From JBJKSO01 sp046703825 (GTDB taxonomy: Bacteria; Chloroflexota; Dormibacteria; Aeolococcales; Bog-877): 64,000 bases of DNA. The notes under the pieces are model-generated. The model saw nothing but the letters and a program-made list of their open reading frames with translations. It ran no database searches and was not told where the DNA came from. Below, piece after piece: positions 26,197 through 34,513 of the stretch. The stretch lies in NCBI GenBank assembly GCA_046703825.1, contig JBJKSO010000087.1, positions 62,001 to 126,000 of the forward strand, in the 5' to 3' direction. The translations under genes were made by a program, and so were the position numbers. Numbering within the stretch: the stretch's first letter is position 1; the number at the start of each line of letters is the position of its first letter.

Positions 26197-27202
26197 CCAG
26201 GTAGGACATCTCCACCTTGCGGCCCGAGGCCGCACCCTGCTGGGAGCGCAGCTCTGAGTAGCGGTCGTCCCGAGCGGCCCAGATGGCACGGATCGCCTCG
26301 GTCAGCGCCCGTCCATTGCCTCCGCCGCGGAGTACCGACCTTAGGTCGTGGCCGCCAGTGGAGAAAAGGCAGGTGTGGAGCTGCCCTTCAGCGGTCAGCC
26401 GCAGCCGGGTGCAGCCTCCACAGAAGGGGCGGGAGACCGAGGCGATCACACCCAGCTCTCCACCACCATCGAGGTAGCGGTAGCGGTTGGCCACCTCGCC
26501 GGGATATCCAGGTGCCACCGCTTCCAGCGGCCACTCCTCGGCGATGAGCTGCACGACGGCGGCGGCGGGAAGCACCTCCTCCATCCGCCAACCGTGGGTC
26601 TCTCCCACGTCCATGTACTCGATGAGCCGGAGAACATGACCCTCTTCGCGGGCGTAGCGCGCCAGATCGACTATGCCTTGGTCGTTGAGTCCCTTGCGGA
26701 CCACGGCGTTGAGTTTGATTGGCCCGAGGCCAGCCTGCTTGGCTGCGGCTATCCCCTGGAGCACGGAGTCGATCGGCCAGCCGACTCCGTTCATCAACTT
26801 GAAGATCTCCGGATCCAACGAATCGAGGCTCACCGAGATCCGTCCCAGCCCCGCCGCCGCCAGCTGAGCCGCGAACCGCGACAGCAGCGCGCCGTTGGTG
26901 GTCATGGCCAGGTCCTCGACGCCGCCCACGGCGGCCAAACCGGCTACCAGTGCAACCACGTCGCGCCGGAGCAGGGGCTCGCCACCCGTGAGACGGACTT
27001 TGCGCAGGCCCAGAGGAACCGCCGCGGCCACCACCTCGCAGATCTCCTCGAACGTCAGGATCTCCGACTTGGGGAGAAAGGCGTGGCCGGGCCCGAAGAC
27101 CTCCAAAGGCATGCAGTAGCGGCAGCGGAAGTTGCAGCGGTCGGTGACCGACACGCGCAGATCGCGAAGCGGCCGACTCAGCCGGTCTCGAACTGCGACC
27201 AT
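26189..27202 (-). CDS. moaA: GTP 3',8-cyclase MoaA
   Basis: A radical SAM enzyme of 337 residues that starts molybdenum cofactor synthesis by converting GTP to 3',8-cyclo-dihydro-GTP. The N-terminal cluster is CNFRCRYC (Cys23, Cys27, Cys30) preceded by RVSVTDR. The second, GTP-binding cluster is at the C-terminus in FCGGCTRLRLTAEGQ and LHTCLF. The protein ends in the conserved GG tail (SYLGG). It lies in the hpnH-ndh run. MoaC and other moa genes are not in the window. Molybdopterin supply would be needed by the oxidoreductase at 42-45 kb. Confidence 0.95.
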   Translation of the reverse strand: MVAVRDRLSRPLRDLRVSVTDRCNFRCRYCMPLEVFGPGHAFLPKSEILTFEEICEVVAAAVPLGLRKVRLTGGEPLLRRDVVALVAGLAAVGGVEDLAMTTNGALLSRFAAQLAAAGLGRISVSLDSLDPEIFKLMNGVGWPIDSVLQGIAAAKQAGLGPIKLNAVVRKGLNDQGIVDLARYAREEGHVLRLIEYMDVGETHGWRMEEVLPAAAVVQLIAEEWPLEAVAPGYPGEVANRYRYLDGGGELGVIASVSRPFCGGCTRLRLTAEGQLHTCLFSTGGHDLRSVLRGGGNGRALTEAIRAIWAARDDRYSELRSQQGAASGRKVEMSYLGG

Positions 27203-27245
27203 CCGCCCATCCTAGCGCCAGCCGAAGTCAGCCCCACCCCGGGAC

Positions 27246-28250
27246 TCAGTGGGCCAGCGCCGCCCGCACAGACTCCTTCATCGATCCCATGGTGGACATG
27301 ACCGCCGTCGGCTCGTAGCCGCAGTGCGCCATGCAGTTCTCGCACTTGGGGTTGCGTCCCCGCCCGTAGCTGTCCCAGTCAGTCGTGTCCAGCAGCTCCT
27401 TGTACGACCCGACGTAGCCATCCGAAAGCAGGTAGCAAGGCCGCTGCCAGCCGAAGACCGAGTAGCAGGGAATCCCCCAGGCGGTGCAGGCGAAGTCGAC
27501 CTTGCCCTCGAGGAAATCGAGGAACAAAGGCGAGTGGTTGAGGCGCCACTTCTCGCGCCGTCCATCGCTGAAGGCGTCGCGGAAGATCTGGCGGGTGCGC
27601 TCCACCCCCATGAAGTGTTCCTGGTCAGGGGCCTTCTCGTAGGCGTAGGCAGGCGAGATCTGCATGTTGTCAACTTGCAAGTCGTCGTTGAGATAGTCGA
27701 GCACGTCCCGAACCGACTTGGCATCGTCTTGGGTGAAGAAGGTGGTGTTGGTGGTGACCCGGAAGCCGCGCCGCTTCGCCTCCCTGATGGCAGCAACCGC
27801 CTTGTCGAAGACCCCCTGCCGGCAGACCGACTCATCGTGACGCTCCCGCAGCCCATCCACATGCACGGACCAGGCGAAGTAGGGATGCGGCTTGAAGAGG
27901 TCGAGCTTGCGCTCCATGAGGATCGCGTTGGTGCAGAGGTAGACGAACTTCTTGCGGTCCAGCAGCGCCTGGACAATCTGATCGATCTCCTTGTGCACCA
28001 GCGGTTCGCCGCCAGCAATGGAGACCACGGGCGCACCGCACTCTTCGATGGCATCGATGCACTGCTGCACCGAGAGGCGCCGGCGCAGGATGTCATCGGG
28101 GTGCTGGATCTTGCCGCAGCCGGCGCACTCCAAGTTGCACTGGTAGAGGGGCTCCAACTGCAGCACCAGGGGAAACTTCTTGACGCCCCTGAGGCGCTGG
28201 GACATCAGGTAGGTGCCCACCTTGATCTTCTGACGCATCGGAATGGACAT
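27246..28250 (-). CDS. hpnH: adenosyl-hopene transferase HpnH (radical SAM)
   Basis: A 334-residue radical SAM protein that joins the 5'-deoxyadenosyl group to diploptene/hopene, the first step to extended (C35) hopanoids. It has CNLECAGCG (Cys38, Cys42, Cys45), the characteristic start MRQKIKVGTYLMSQRLRG and a C-terminal NPKCENCMAHCGYEP auxiliary region. ATG 28250 has AGGAGGAG at the right distance; the frame is open upstream without a better start. It is the first gene of the run continuing into moaA 43 bases later. The divergent MerR gene and the palindromes between them suggest regulated expression. No squalene-hopene cyclase is in the window. Confidence 0.95.
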   Translation of the reverse strand: MSIPMRQKIKVGTYLMSQRLRGVKKFPLVLQLEPLYQCNLECAGCGKIQHPDDILRRRLSVQQCIDAIEECGAPVVSIAGGEPLVHKEIDQIVQALLDRKKFVYLCTNAILMERKLDLFKPHPYFAWSVHVDGLRERHDESVCRQGVFDKAVAAIREAKRRGFRVTTNTTFFTQDDAKSVRDVLDYLNDDLQVDNMQISPAYAYEKAPDQEHFMGVERTRQIFRDAFSDGRREKWRLNHSPLFLDFLEGKVDFACTAWGIPCYSVFGWQRPCYLLSDGYVGSYKELLDTTDWDSYGRGRNPKCENCMAHCGYEPTAVMSTMGSMKESVRAALAH

Positions 28251-28290
28251 CCGCTCCTCCTGCTCGAGGTGGCTGGCGGCGGCTAACTCG

Positions 28291-28327
28291 TTTAGGACTC
28301 TAAACCTTGTAACTATCCTAAGGTCAA
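28291..28327. promoter_or_regulatory. hpnH promoter with MerR-type inverted repeats
   Basis: On the minus strand TTGACC (28327-28322) and TTTAGA (28304-28299) are separated by 17 bases and fit -35 and -10 boxes for hpnH. Overlapping them, TTAGGA (28292-28297) and TCCTAA (28316-28321) form a perfect 6-base inverted repeat 18 bases apart, and TTTAG/CTAAA (28291-28304) form a second one. Dyads overlapping the spacer are typical of MerR-family operators. The assignment to the divergent regulator is inference. Confidence 0.5.
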
Positions 28328-28328
28328 C

Positions 28329-29288
28329 ATGCAAGTGCCCAGTCCGGAGGCGACTGACGACCCAGGTCTCCTCAAGATCGGTGAGGCGGCGGCGCTCACC
28401 GGCGTGAGTGCCGGACGCATCCGCCACTACCAGCGCTTGGGACTGGTGCGGCCCAGTAGAGGCCTCACCGGCTACCGTCTCTTCACCGCCAGTGACCTCC
28501 TGCGGTTGCTCCAGATCGACTTGCTGCGCGGCGTCGGCTTGGGCCTCCCCCAGATCTCGCTCTCACTGCCGGGGCACGGCGACACCGCCTCCCTGCACGA
28601 GGCCTTGCTCCGGCACCGCGGCGCCCTGGACGGTGAGCGCCAGCGCCTGGAGACCCTGATCGCCGCAGTGGACCGGGCCCTGGCCGCCCCGGCCGCAGAC
28701 CCAGCCGCGGTAGCGGCCATCCTCTCCTCCGCCCACTCCCGGCCCCGCCAGAGCCTGGGCGTATTCGGCCGTCTCACCAAACCACTTTCGGAGACCGCCT
28801 GGACCGCCTACCAAGGGGCGCTGAGCTGGGGGGCCGATCTGCCCGTGCCCCCCATCTTTGGCCGGATGCTACTGCCAGCTCAGGTCACCGACCTTCTCGA
28901 GCAGCTCGCCGCCGCCGAAGGCTTCGACCAGCTCTTCCGTCGCCTTGCCGAGCTGGCCCGCGACATCGTTGTGCGCAGCGAGCTCCTTTCCGACCAGCCT
29001 GGGGCTGCTCGCGAGCTGGGGCGGGGCTGGATGGATCAGCTCGAGCGCCGTCCGCTGCCCGCCGACGTGCGCCAGGCGCTGGCCCGCAACATCCCGCGCA
29101 TCCGCAACCTGCGCGTCCTCAACCAGGGATTCCGGCTGTGGGCCGCAACCCTGTCTCCGTTCGCCGCGGCGGTGCTGGAGGAGATTGACGCAGAGAGCCG
29201 CCGCCGTGGCCTGCTGGTGCTCGCCGTCCTGCCCAGCCAGCGACGCCCGACCCGGTCAGCGCGGCAACGAGCGCTGGCGCGCCGCTAA
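28329..29288 (+). CDS. MerR family regulator with long C-terminal domain
   Basis: A 319-residue protein. Residues 14-82 are the MerR DNA-binding domain (LKIGEAAALTGVSAGRIRHYQ, given here as LKIGEAAALTGVSA and RIRHYQRLGLV, then RPSRGLTGYRLFTASDL). A dimerising coiled coil runs to about residue 120 (LHEALLRHRGALDGERQRLETL). The remaining 200 residues are alpha-helical and alanine/leucine rich and do not match a ligand domain I know; there are no cysteine metal motifs and no cobalamin-binding DxHxxG. ATG 28329 has AAGG five bases upstream. It is divergent from hpnH, and the shared 78-base region carries palindromes, so it likely regulates hpnH and itself. Confidence 0.88.
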   Translation: MQVPSPEATDDPGLLKIGEAAALTGVSAGRIRHYQRLGLVRPSRGLTGYRLFTASDLLRLLQIDLLRGVGLGLPQISLSLPGHGDTASLHEALLRHRGALDGERQRLETLIAAVDRALAAPAADPAAVAAILSSAHSRPRQSLGVFGRLTKPLSETAWTAYQGALSWGADLPVPPIFGRMLLPAQVTDLLEQLAAAEGFDQLFRRLAELARDIVVRSELLSDQPGAARELGRGWMDQLERRPLPADVRQALARNIPRIRNLRVLNQGFRLWAATLSPFAAAVLEEIDAESRRRGLLVLAVLPSQRRPTRSARQRALARR

Positions 29289-29397
29289 CTTGAACGGCTC
29301 ACAAGATCTGTAGACAGCTGGGAGCCTGAGCGGGGTTCCTGGGCAAGGAAAAGCGGCCCATCCTTTGGGTGTTCAAAGCTCAAGGGAGGGGGCCGCC

Positions 29398-29631
29398 GTG
29401 ACCAATGATGACCTGATCTTCCGTGACCGTGTGCGCCTGTTCGCCCGGGCCAGGGAAGTTGGGGTGAGCCAGGCCTGCCGGGAGCGTGGCTTCCACCGCT
29501 CCTGGTACTACCGCTGGAAGCCCTTGGTGGAGCGGCACGGGCTGGAGATCCTGAGACCCCGCCTGGGCGGTGGGCGAGATCAGCCTGGAAGACCTGGTGC
29601 TCGCCCACATGCGCCGAGCCCAACCGGCTAG
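29398..29631 (+). pseudogene. transposase remnant (IS481-like helix-turn-helix part)
   Basis: The first 56 residues after GTG 29398 (DRVRLFARAREVGVSQACRE, then RGFHRSWYYRWKPLVERHG and LEILRPR) match the N-terminal HTH domain of IS481-type integrase-fold transposases. After LEILRPR the homology stops; the frame runs into a glycine- and proline-rich tail and ends at 29631. The catalytic DDE domain is missing, so this is a truncated element. TGTAGACAGCTGGG at about 29311 could be an old left end, but I find no matching right end before the tRNA. It lies 195 bases from tRNA-Gln. Confidence 0.7.
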
Positions 29632-29826
29632 AGGCGGCGCAACTCCGTTCCCCACAGGATCGCCTTCTGGTGGATTCGGCATCTGACCGGCTGAGCCGGC
29701 TGGATGGCGGTGGAACCCGGGCCGCGCCTCTGCCGGCGCCTGGCCGATCCAAGTCAGGCACTACTAGCCCCAAGGTCCGGGCCGCGCGGTTCCGTAAGGG
29801 GGCCACCGTCTTGAGACATCACAGAG

Positions 29827-29898
29827 CTGGGGCGGAAGGATTCGAACCTTCGAATGGGGGATCCAAAGTCCCCTGCCTTACCACTTGGCGACGCCCCA
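29827..29898 (-). tRNA. tRNA-Gln (anticodon TTG)
   Basis: Read on the minus strand, a complete cloverleaf folds: acceptor TGGGGCG with CGCCCCA, D arm GCC/GGC, anticodon stem GGGGA/TCCCC around loop CTTTGGA, T arm GAAGG-TTCGAAT-CCTTC, discriminator G. The weak U1-A72 pair and G73 are typical of tRNA-Gln. CCA is not encoded. Confidence 0.95.
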
Positions 29899-29951
29899 CC
29901 GACCGGAGACAGATTAGCGGCGCCCCGCGCGGGAGCTGAAGCCTAGACGAA

Positions 29952-31931
29952 TCAGCTTTGGGCCGACTCGTTCCGGCTTAGGCGCACGAACGGCGTTAGC
30001 GCGGCCGGATCCTGCAACGCCTCGACGCTGATCACTGACTCCGGGGCGGCGCCGCTCAGGATCTTCTTGACCGGGACTTCAAGCTTCTTGCCGCTAAGCG
30101 TCTTGGGGATGCTGGCTAGCGCATAGATGAAGTCAGGCACGTGGCGCGGCGAGACCTGCTCTCGCAGGCGCTGCCGGATCGCCGCCTCCAGCCCCGCGCT
30201 CAATCCCATCCCGGGTTGCAGCACCAGGAACAGCCACAGTCGCGACTCCCCATCAGAACTCCCGACGTCCACCGCGAGCGCCTCGACCACCTCCTCCATC
30301 TCCTCGACCGCCCGGTAGATCTCACTGGTCCCGATGCGCACGCCGTGCCGGTTGATGGTGGAGTCGGACCGGCCATAGATGACGACACCGCCGTCGCTGC
30401 GCACCTTGATCCAGTCTCCGTGCCGCCACACGCCGGGAAAGGTCTCGAAGTAGCTGCTCCGGTAGCGGCGCCCGTCGGGATCTCCCCAGAAGCTCACCGG
30501 CATCGAGGGCATGGGCGCGGTCAAGACCAACTCCCCCACCTGGTCCCGTACCGGTTTGCCGGCCGCATCGAAAGCCTCGACCGCCACACCCAGCCCACGG
30601 CACTGAATCACTCCCGCCCGTACCGGCAGCCAGGGACACCCCAGCACAAACGCGGTGCAAACGTCGGTCCCACCGCTCACCGACGCCAGCCAAACGTCTT
30701 GCCGCACCGACCGGTAGACCCACGCGAAGCCTTCTGGGGACAGCGGTGAACCGGTGGAGCCGATGAAGCGGAGGGCCTGCAGGTCGAACTGTTCCGCGGG
30801 GCGGATTCCGGCCTTGGCGCAGCCGGCGAGGTGTCCGGCGCTGGTGCCGAAGTGGGTCACCCGCGCCTCGGCGGCCAACTGCCAGAGCCGGTCCGGACCG
30901 GGATGGACCGGGCTGCCGTCGTAGAGGATCACAGCCGCGCCGACCAATAGGCTGCCGAGCAGGTGGTTCCACATCATCCAGCCGGTGGTCGTGAACCAAA
31001 ACGACCGGTCCCGGGGACCGAGATCACTGTGCAGCGCGAGCGCTTTGTACTGCTCCAGGAGCATTCCCCCGTGGCCGTGGACTATGGCCTTTGGCAGCCC
31101 GGTGGTCCCGGAGGAGTACAGGACCCAGAGCGGGTGGTCGAAGGCCACCGGCTCGAACGCGATCTCTGCGGCCGGCTGAGCCACTTCCTCCCAGGCGACC
31201 GTCGTCGGCGACTGTGCGTCCGCCGGCAGGCCTAGTACGGGTATAAGCACGCATACCTGCAGTGATGACATCCGTTCCGCAAGCCGTGCCACAGCTGGGC
31301 GCCGGTCGAAGACCTTGCCTCCGTACACATAGCCATCCGCAGCGAATAGAACCTTTGGCTCAACCTGCTCCAGCCGGTCCAACACCGCCCGCTCGCCGAA
31401 GTCGGGTGAGCAGCTGGTCCACACAGCGCCGATGGAAGTGGTGGCCAGACAGGCGATGACCGCCTCGGGGACGTTGGGAAGGTAGGCGGCGACTCGATCT
31501 CCCTTGGAGACTCCCTGAGCTCGCAGCCACTTGGCCACCCCACCGACCAGTGCCCGCAGTTCGAGGCCGCTCAGCCGCTGCGGGGGACGGGCCTCGGAGA
31601 AGCCGAGCACCGCGAGCCGGTCTTCCCACCCGCGCAGTGCGTGCTCGGCGTAGTTGAGCCGTGAGCCGGCGAACCACTTAGTAGCCGGCATCGACCCGCC
31701 GTCGATGACCTGGGAATAAGGGCTGGCTGAGCTGATTTCGAAGTGATCCCAGACGGCCGCCCAGAACGCCTCGGGCTCGTCCACCGACCAGCGCCAGAGC
31801 CTCTCGTAGTCGGGCGGCTCACCACCCCAGCCGAGCGCCGACCCGGCGGCGAACCGGGTGAGGTGGCAGCCGGCGACCAGCTGCGCCGAGGGTGTCCAAA
31901 GCAGGGTCCCCTCTTCCGCCGGTCGGTCCAC
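29952..31931 (-). CDS. acetoacetyl-CoA synthetase
   Basis: An adenylate-forming ligase of 659 residues that activates acetoacetate with ATP and CoA. The AMP-binding P-loop is LYSSGTTGLPKAIVHGHGG, followed by FTTTGWMMWNHLLG, and the adenylation lysine region near the C-terminus is SIPKTLSGKKLEVPVKK. The N-terminal WSVDEPEAFWAAVWDHF belongs to the acetyl/acetoacetyl-CoA synthetase type. Length and the QYKALALHSDLGPRD region fit acetoacetyl-CoA synthetase rather than acetyl-CoA synthetase. It starts at GTG 31931 with only a weak ribosome site. The product could feed ketone-body use, polyhydroxybutyrate turnover or isoprenoid precursors. A MarR-type gene lies directly upstream in the same direction (43 bases). 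Confidence 0.9.
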   Translation of the reverse strand: MDRPAEEGTLLWTPSAQLVAGCHLTRFAAGSALGWGGEPPDYERLWRWSVDEPEAFWAAVWDHFEISSASPYSQVIDGGSMPATKWFAGSRLNYAEHALRGWEDRLAVLGFSEARPPQRLSGLELRALVGGVAKWLRAQGVSKGDRVAAYLPNVPEAVIACLATTSIGAVWTSCSPDFGERAVLDRLEQVEPKVLFAADGYVYGGKVFDRRPAVARLAERMSSLQVCVLIPVLGLPADAQSPTTVAWEEVAQPAAEIAFEPVAFDHPLWVLYSSGTTGLPKAIVHGHGGMLLEQYKALALHSDLGPRDRSFWFTTTGWMMWNHLLGSLLVGAAVILYDGSPVHPGPDRLWQLAAEARVTHFGTSAGHLAGCAKAGIRPAEQFDLQALRFIGSTGSPLSPEGFAWVYRSVRQDVWLASVSGGTDVCTAFVLGCPWLPVRAGVIQCRGLGVAVEAFDAAGKPVRDQVGELVLTAPMPSMPVSFWGDPDGRRYRSSYFETFPGVWRHGDWIKVRSDGGVVIYGRSDSTINRHGVRIGTSEIYRAVEEMEEVVEALAVDVGSSDGESRLWLFLVLQPGMGLSAGLEAAIRQRLREQVSPRHVPDFIYALASIPKTLSGKKLEVPVKKILSGAAPESVISVEALQDPAALTPFVRLSRNESAQS

Positions 31932-31974
31932 TAGGGGGTCACCTTACTCCATGACGCGTGCGCGTCGGGGTCGA

Positions 31975-32424
31975 TCAGGCAGCGCGGTGGCTGGCGCTCA
32001 GGAGTGCATCGATCGCGGCCGCAAGCCGCCGCCGCTGGTCCAACCCCAGGCTCTCGGCCATACCCTCGAAGCCGGACCGGTAGGCATCCCGCAGCTGTCG
32101 TAGCCTGCGGGCGCCGCACACAGTCAGCATGATCAATTCGGGAGAGCGACCTTCCAGCAGCCCAAGCTCGCCGCGGCTGGCCAACTCCTCAACTGTGGCC
32201 TGGGCGAGCGGGGGTTCGACGCCCATCGTCAGCGCCAGGTCGGCCAACCTCTGGCGGCGGCTGCCGACGAGTGACAGCACCTCGAACTCACCGTAGAGCT
32301 CACTGTCGAGCACCTGCCGCTGCACCGGCGGTGCGCAGCGGACGACGGCGGAGCGCCACTTCAGAACCGCTTCGGTGCAACGCTCCACGAGATCAGAGTT
32401 CGGCATCCGGTGTTCTCTGGCCAT
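31975..32424 (-). CDS. MarR-like winged-helix regulator
   Basis: A 149-residue protein, basic and helical, with a winged-helix pattern in the middle: LVGSRRQRLADLALTMG, PPLAQATVEELASRGE and a wing LEGRSPELIMLTVCG. The C-terminal helices (LRQLRDAYRSGFEGMAESLGL) fit a MarR-type dimerisation part. Similarity to classical MarR is weaker than for the neighbour at 32558. ATG 32424 is used; ATG 32406 is possible. It precedes acetoacetyl-CoA synthetase by 43 bases, so it may control that gene. The palindrome at 32478-32500 lies just upstream of it. Confidence 0.7.
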   Translation of the reverse strand: MAREHRMPNSDLVERCTEAVLKWRSAVVRCAPPVQRQVLDSELYGEFEVLSLVGSRRQRLADLALTMGVEPPLAQATVEELASRGELGLLEGRSPELIMLTVCGARRLRQLRDAYRSGFEGMAESLGLDQRRRLAAAIDALLSASHRAA

Positions 32425-32477
32425 CGGGCACTCACTCGAGGTTGCCGGCTTGACCTGAATAGCGCACCGGGGGGCCA

Positions 32478-32500
32478 TTTGGTTTCAGGATGGAACCAAA
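32478..32500. promoter_or_regulatory. perfect TTTGGTT/AACCAAA operator-like palindrome
   Basis: TTTGGTT (32478-32484) and AACCAAA (32494-32500) form a perfect 7-base inverted repeat with a 9-base spacer. It lies between the two minus-strand MarR-type genes, 54 bases upstream of the first start codon at 32424, where a repressor site is expected. It resembles the element at 20506-20527 in front of the MFS-marR operon. Confidence 0.55.
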
Positions 32501-32557
32501 ATGCTGACCTCCTCAGATCAGCGGCCGCTATGCATCGCCCCGGCCGGGTCGCCAGCC

Positions 32558-33058
32558 CTACTGCAGGCGCTCTGAGAGCGCTGCGACCAGCTCCTCCATC
32601 ACCGCCACCACCGACTGCATCTGTTCGCGGCTGACGCCTTCCAAGCTCTCCAGCACCCGCTCTCTTTGGAACTCCCGGTAGCGCTCAACCGTCTCGATCC
32701 CGGCCGAAGTCGGCTCAAGGAGCACCTCCCGCCGGTTAGTGGGGTTGGGCTGGCGCTCCACCAGGCCTTGCTGAACCATCCGCTCGCCCAGGGCGGTGGC
32801 GGCGGCCCGGGTGACCCCGAGCTGGTCGGCCAGATCGCTCATCCGCCTGCCCCCAGTGAGCAGGCACTCCAGGGCGTCGATCTGGTGGGGGGTCACCGTC
32901 CCCGGCCCACCCGGAGCGAGCGCGCCCACCCCCGGTGCCAGCGCCCGCGCCAGCAGGCCGCGAACCATGAAGAGGCGCTCGGCCAGCTCGGCGGCCGCAG
33001 CGTCGGCGACTGACTTCGCCGAACCGGGCACCTCGTCCTCGGTCAATTGCTCCGTCAT
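32558..33058 (-). CDS. MarR family transcriptional regulator
   Basis: A 166-residue regulator with a clear MarR winged helix: TPHQIDALECLLTGGRRMSDLA, here split as TPHQIDALECLLTG and RRMSDLADQLGVTRAAATAL, then GERMVQQGLVERQPNPTNRREVLL with the usual wing and PTSAG turn. ATG 33058 is preceded by GGTGGAG; the longer GTG start at 33070 is possible. The C-terminal helix pair dimerises. It is separated from the next minus-strand gene by 133 bases that contain the palindrome. Target and ligand unknown. Confidence 0.9.
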   Translation of the reverse strand: MTEQLTEDEVPGSAKSVADAAAAELAERLFMVRGLLARALAPGVGALAPGGPGTVTPHQIDALECLLTGGRRMSDLADQLGVTRAAATALGERMVQQGLVERQPNPTNRREVLLEPTSAGIETVERYREFQRERVLESLEGVSREQMQSVVAVMEELVAALSERLQ

Positions 33059-33228
33059 CCCAGGCTCCACCTGCCCTTACCCAAAGCTGCCCACGGTGTG
33101 GCTGCGGAACCGCCATGCGACTGCCACGCTGTCGCTGCCTCTCCAGCTCCAGTTTGCCACGTCGGGCACCTGGCCCTACCGGCCGCCGCGAGCGGGGAGT
33201 CCAGAAGGCTAGATCGGAGCGGTGCCAC

Positions 33229-33420
33229 CTACCAAAGCGATCCCCCGCCCAGCAGGATGTAGAGGATGGGGCCGATGCCCCACACCACGCTGATCAGTCC
33301 CCAGAGCACTTTGGCAACAATGCCCAGATCCCGCCGGGTGGCCAAGTTGATGATCACCAGGATGAACGCCACCGGGTGGAGAAAGATCGCGACCAGGCAC
33401 TCGAGCAGGAACTTGAGCAT
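33229..33420 (-). CDS. small two-helix membrane protein
   Basis: A 63-residue hydrophobic protein with two predicted membrane helices, residues 2-26 (LKFLLECLVAIFLHPVAFIL) and about 36-60 (VLWGLISVVWGIGPILYILL), joined by a short basic loop ATRRD. The arrangement is like the N-terminal two-helix anchors seen in phospholipase D-like and related small membrane proteins. It begins at ATG 33420 behind GGGTGATTGG. The lack of charged residues in the helices and the cytoplasmic basic loop suggest both ends outside. Function unknown. Confidence 0.72.
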   Translation of the reverse strand: MLKFLLECLVAIFLHPVAFILVIINLATRRDLGIVAKVLWGLISVVWGIGPILYILLGGGSLW

Positions 33421-33611
33421 CCAATCACCCTATTCCGGCCCCGCCCTGGCTGCACAGGCAAACTGAGCCCACCTTCGCCGGTCCGCCCGGTGGGCCTTAA
33501 GCGCGGGTCGAGCGATATAGCGCTCGCAGCGCTGGTCCCGGCGAGCGGCGGCTGCGCCTGCTCGCCCATGCCGGGCGGGAGAGCGGCACCGGCGCCTGCC
33601 TTGGCGCATGG

Positions 33612-34418
33612 TCACGGCGCGTGGCCTTCACCCCGCAGTTGCTCGGCCATCATGCCGATGTGGCGCTCCGGATCCATCTTCTCCTTCCAGCCCACGCGCA
33701 CCAGCCAGCGATTCACAGGCCAGGCCGTGAAGAACCCGACCGCCATCCCCACCTGCATCATCCACCAATGCACCGATGACCCGATCGGCGGCGCCGACGA
33801 CCAGAGCAGCAGGTGGCTGATCGCCATCCAACCGAAGAGACCCAACTGGAAGCTCAGGATCGAGAGCGTATCCGCGCGCATCGCCAACCACGCACCCTTG
33901 ATCCCTGCGACCTCGGGGCGCATGGGCACAATCGTGAAGTATTGGAAGAGCACCCCGATCGCCCACGCCAGGGGGAAATCCCAGATGTACTCCGGCCCAA
34001 GCGTTCCGGTGGCACCTAGCATCCACGTCCCGAGCCCCCAGACTATCCACTCGCCGGCGATGTCCCCGAGGGTGCAGCCCGCCCCGCAATGGGAGACGGC
34101 CTCGGCGACGTTCCAAGTCGTGAGCCGCCCTGCCGCATCCGACTCCGGCCGAGGCCCTGGGGGTTCGCCATCGTCCAGCCGGCTTGCCAGCCGGCGGGCC
34201 TTCGCCATCATCACCTTGGTTGAGCCCCGGCGGCCCTTGGTGAAGTAGGCCCAGACCCAGACCGGACCCCAGTAGAGCGCGGTGATGGGGTGGACAAAGT
34301 TCATGATCGCCATGCTCTGGCGATAGCCCCCCAGGAACTCGTCGGCCGCGATCACCAGCGCCGAGGCGAACGCCGTTCCGAGCGACACCCACCCAACCGT
34401 CTCAGCCCAGAAGGGCAC
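33612..34418 (-). CDS. DUF4396 family membrane protein
   Basis: A 268-residue multi-pass membrane protein. Typical DUF4396 features are the first helix with VGWVSLGTAFASALVIA, the MNFVHPITALYWGPVWVW segment, the conserved SHCGAGCTLGDIAGEW motif in the middle with two cysteines and a histidine (a possible metal site) and the MRADTLSILSFQLGLFGWM helix near the end. GTG 34418 is chosen because of the GAGGGTAG upstream and because the frame beyond it lacks family sequence. It is divergent from the transhydrogenase-like gene. The family is uncharacterised; a copper or redox link is sometimes suspected but is not shown here. Confidence 0.85.
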   Translation of the reverse strand: MPFWAETVGWVSLGTAFASALVIAADEFLGGYRQSMAIMNFVHPITALYWGPVWVWAYFTKGRRGSTKVMMAKARRLASRLDDGEPPGPRPESDAAGRLTTWNVAEAVSHCGAGCTLGDIAGEWIVWGLGTWMLGATGTLGPEYIWDFPLAWAIGVLFQYFTIVPMRPEVAGIKGAWLAMRADTLSILSFQLGLFGWMAISHLLLWSSAPPIGSSVHWWMMQVGMAVGFFTAWPVNRWLVRVGWKEKMDPERHIGMMAEQLRGEGHAP

Positions 34419-34513
34419 GGCAGCTACCCTCGTGCTAGCGTCGAGTTGGTCTGCGCATCTCCCCAACCCGAAGGTACTACCGGCGCTGGCCACTCGCGCG
34501 AGCGAGCGCGGCG

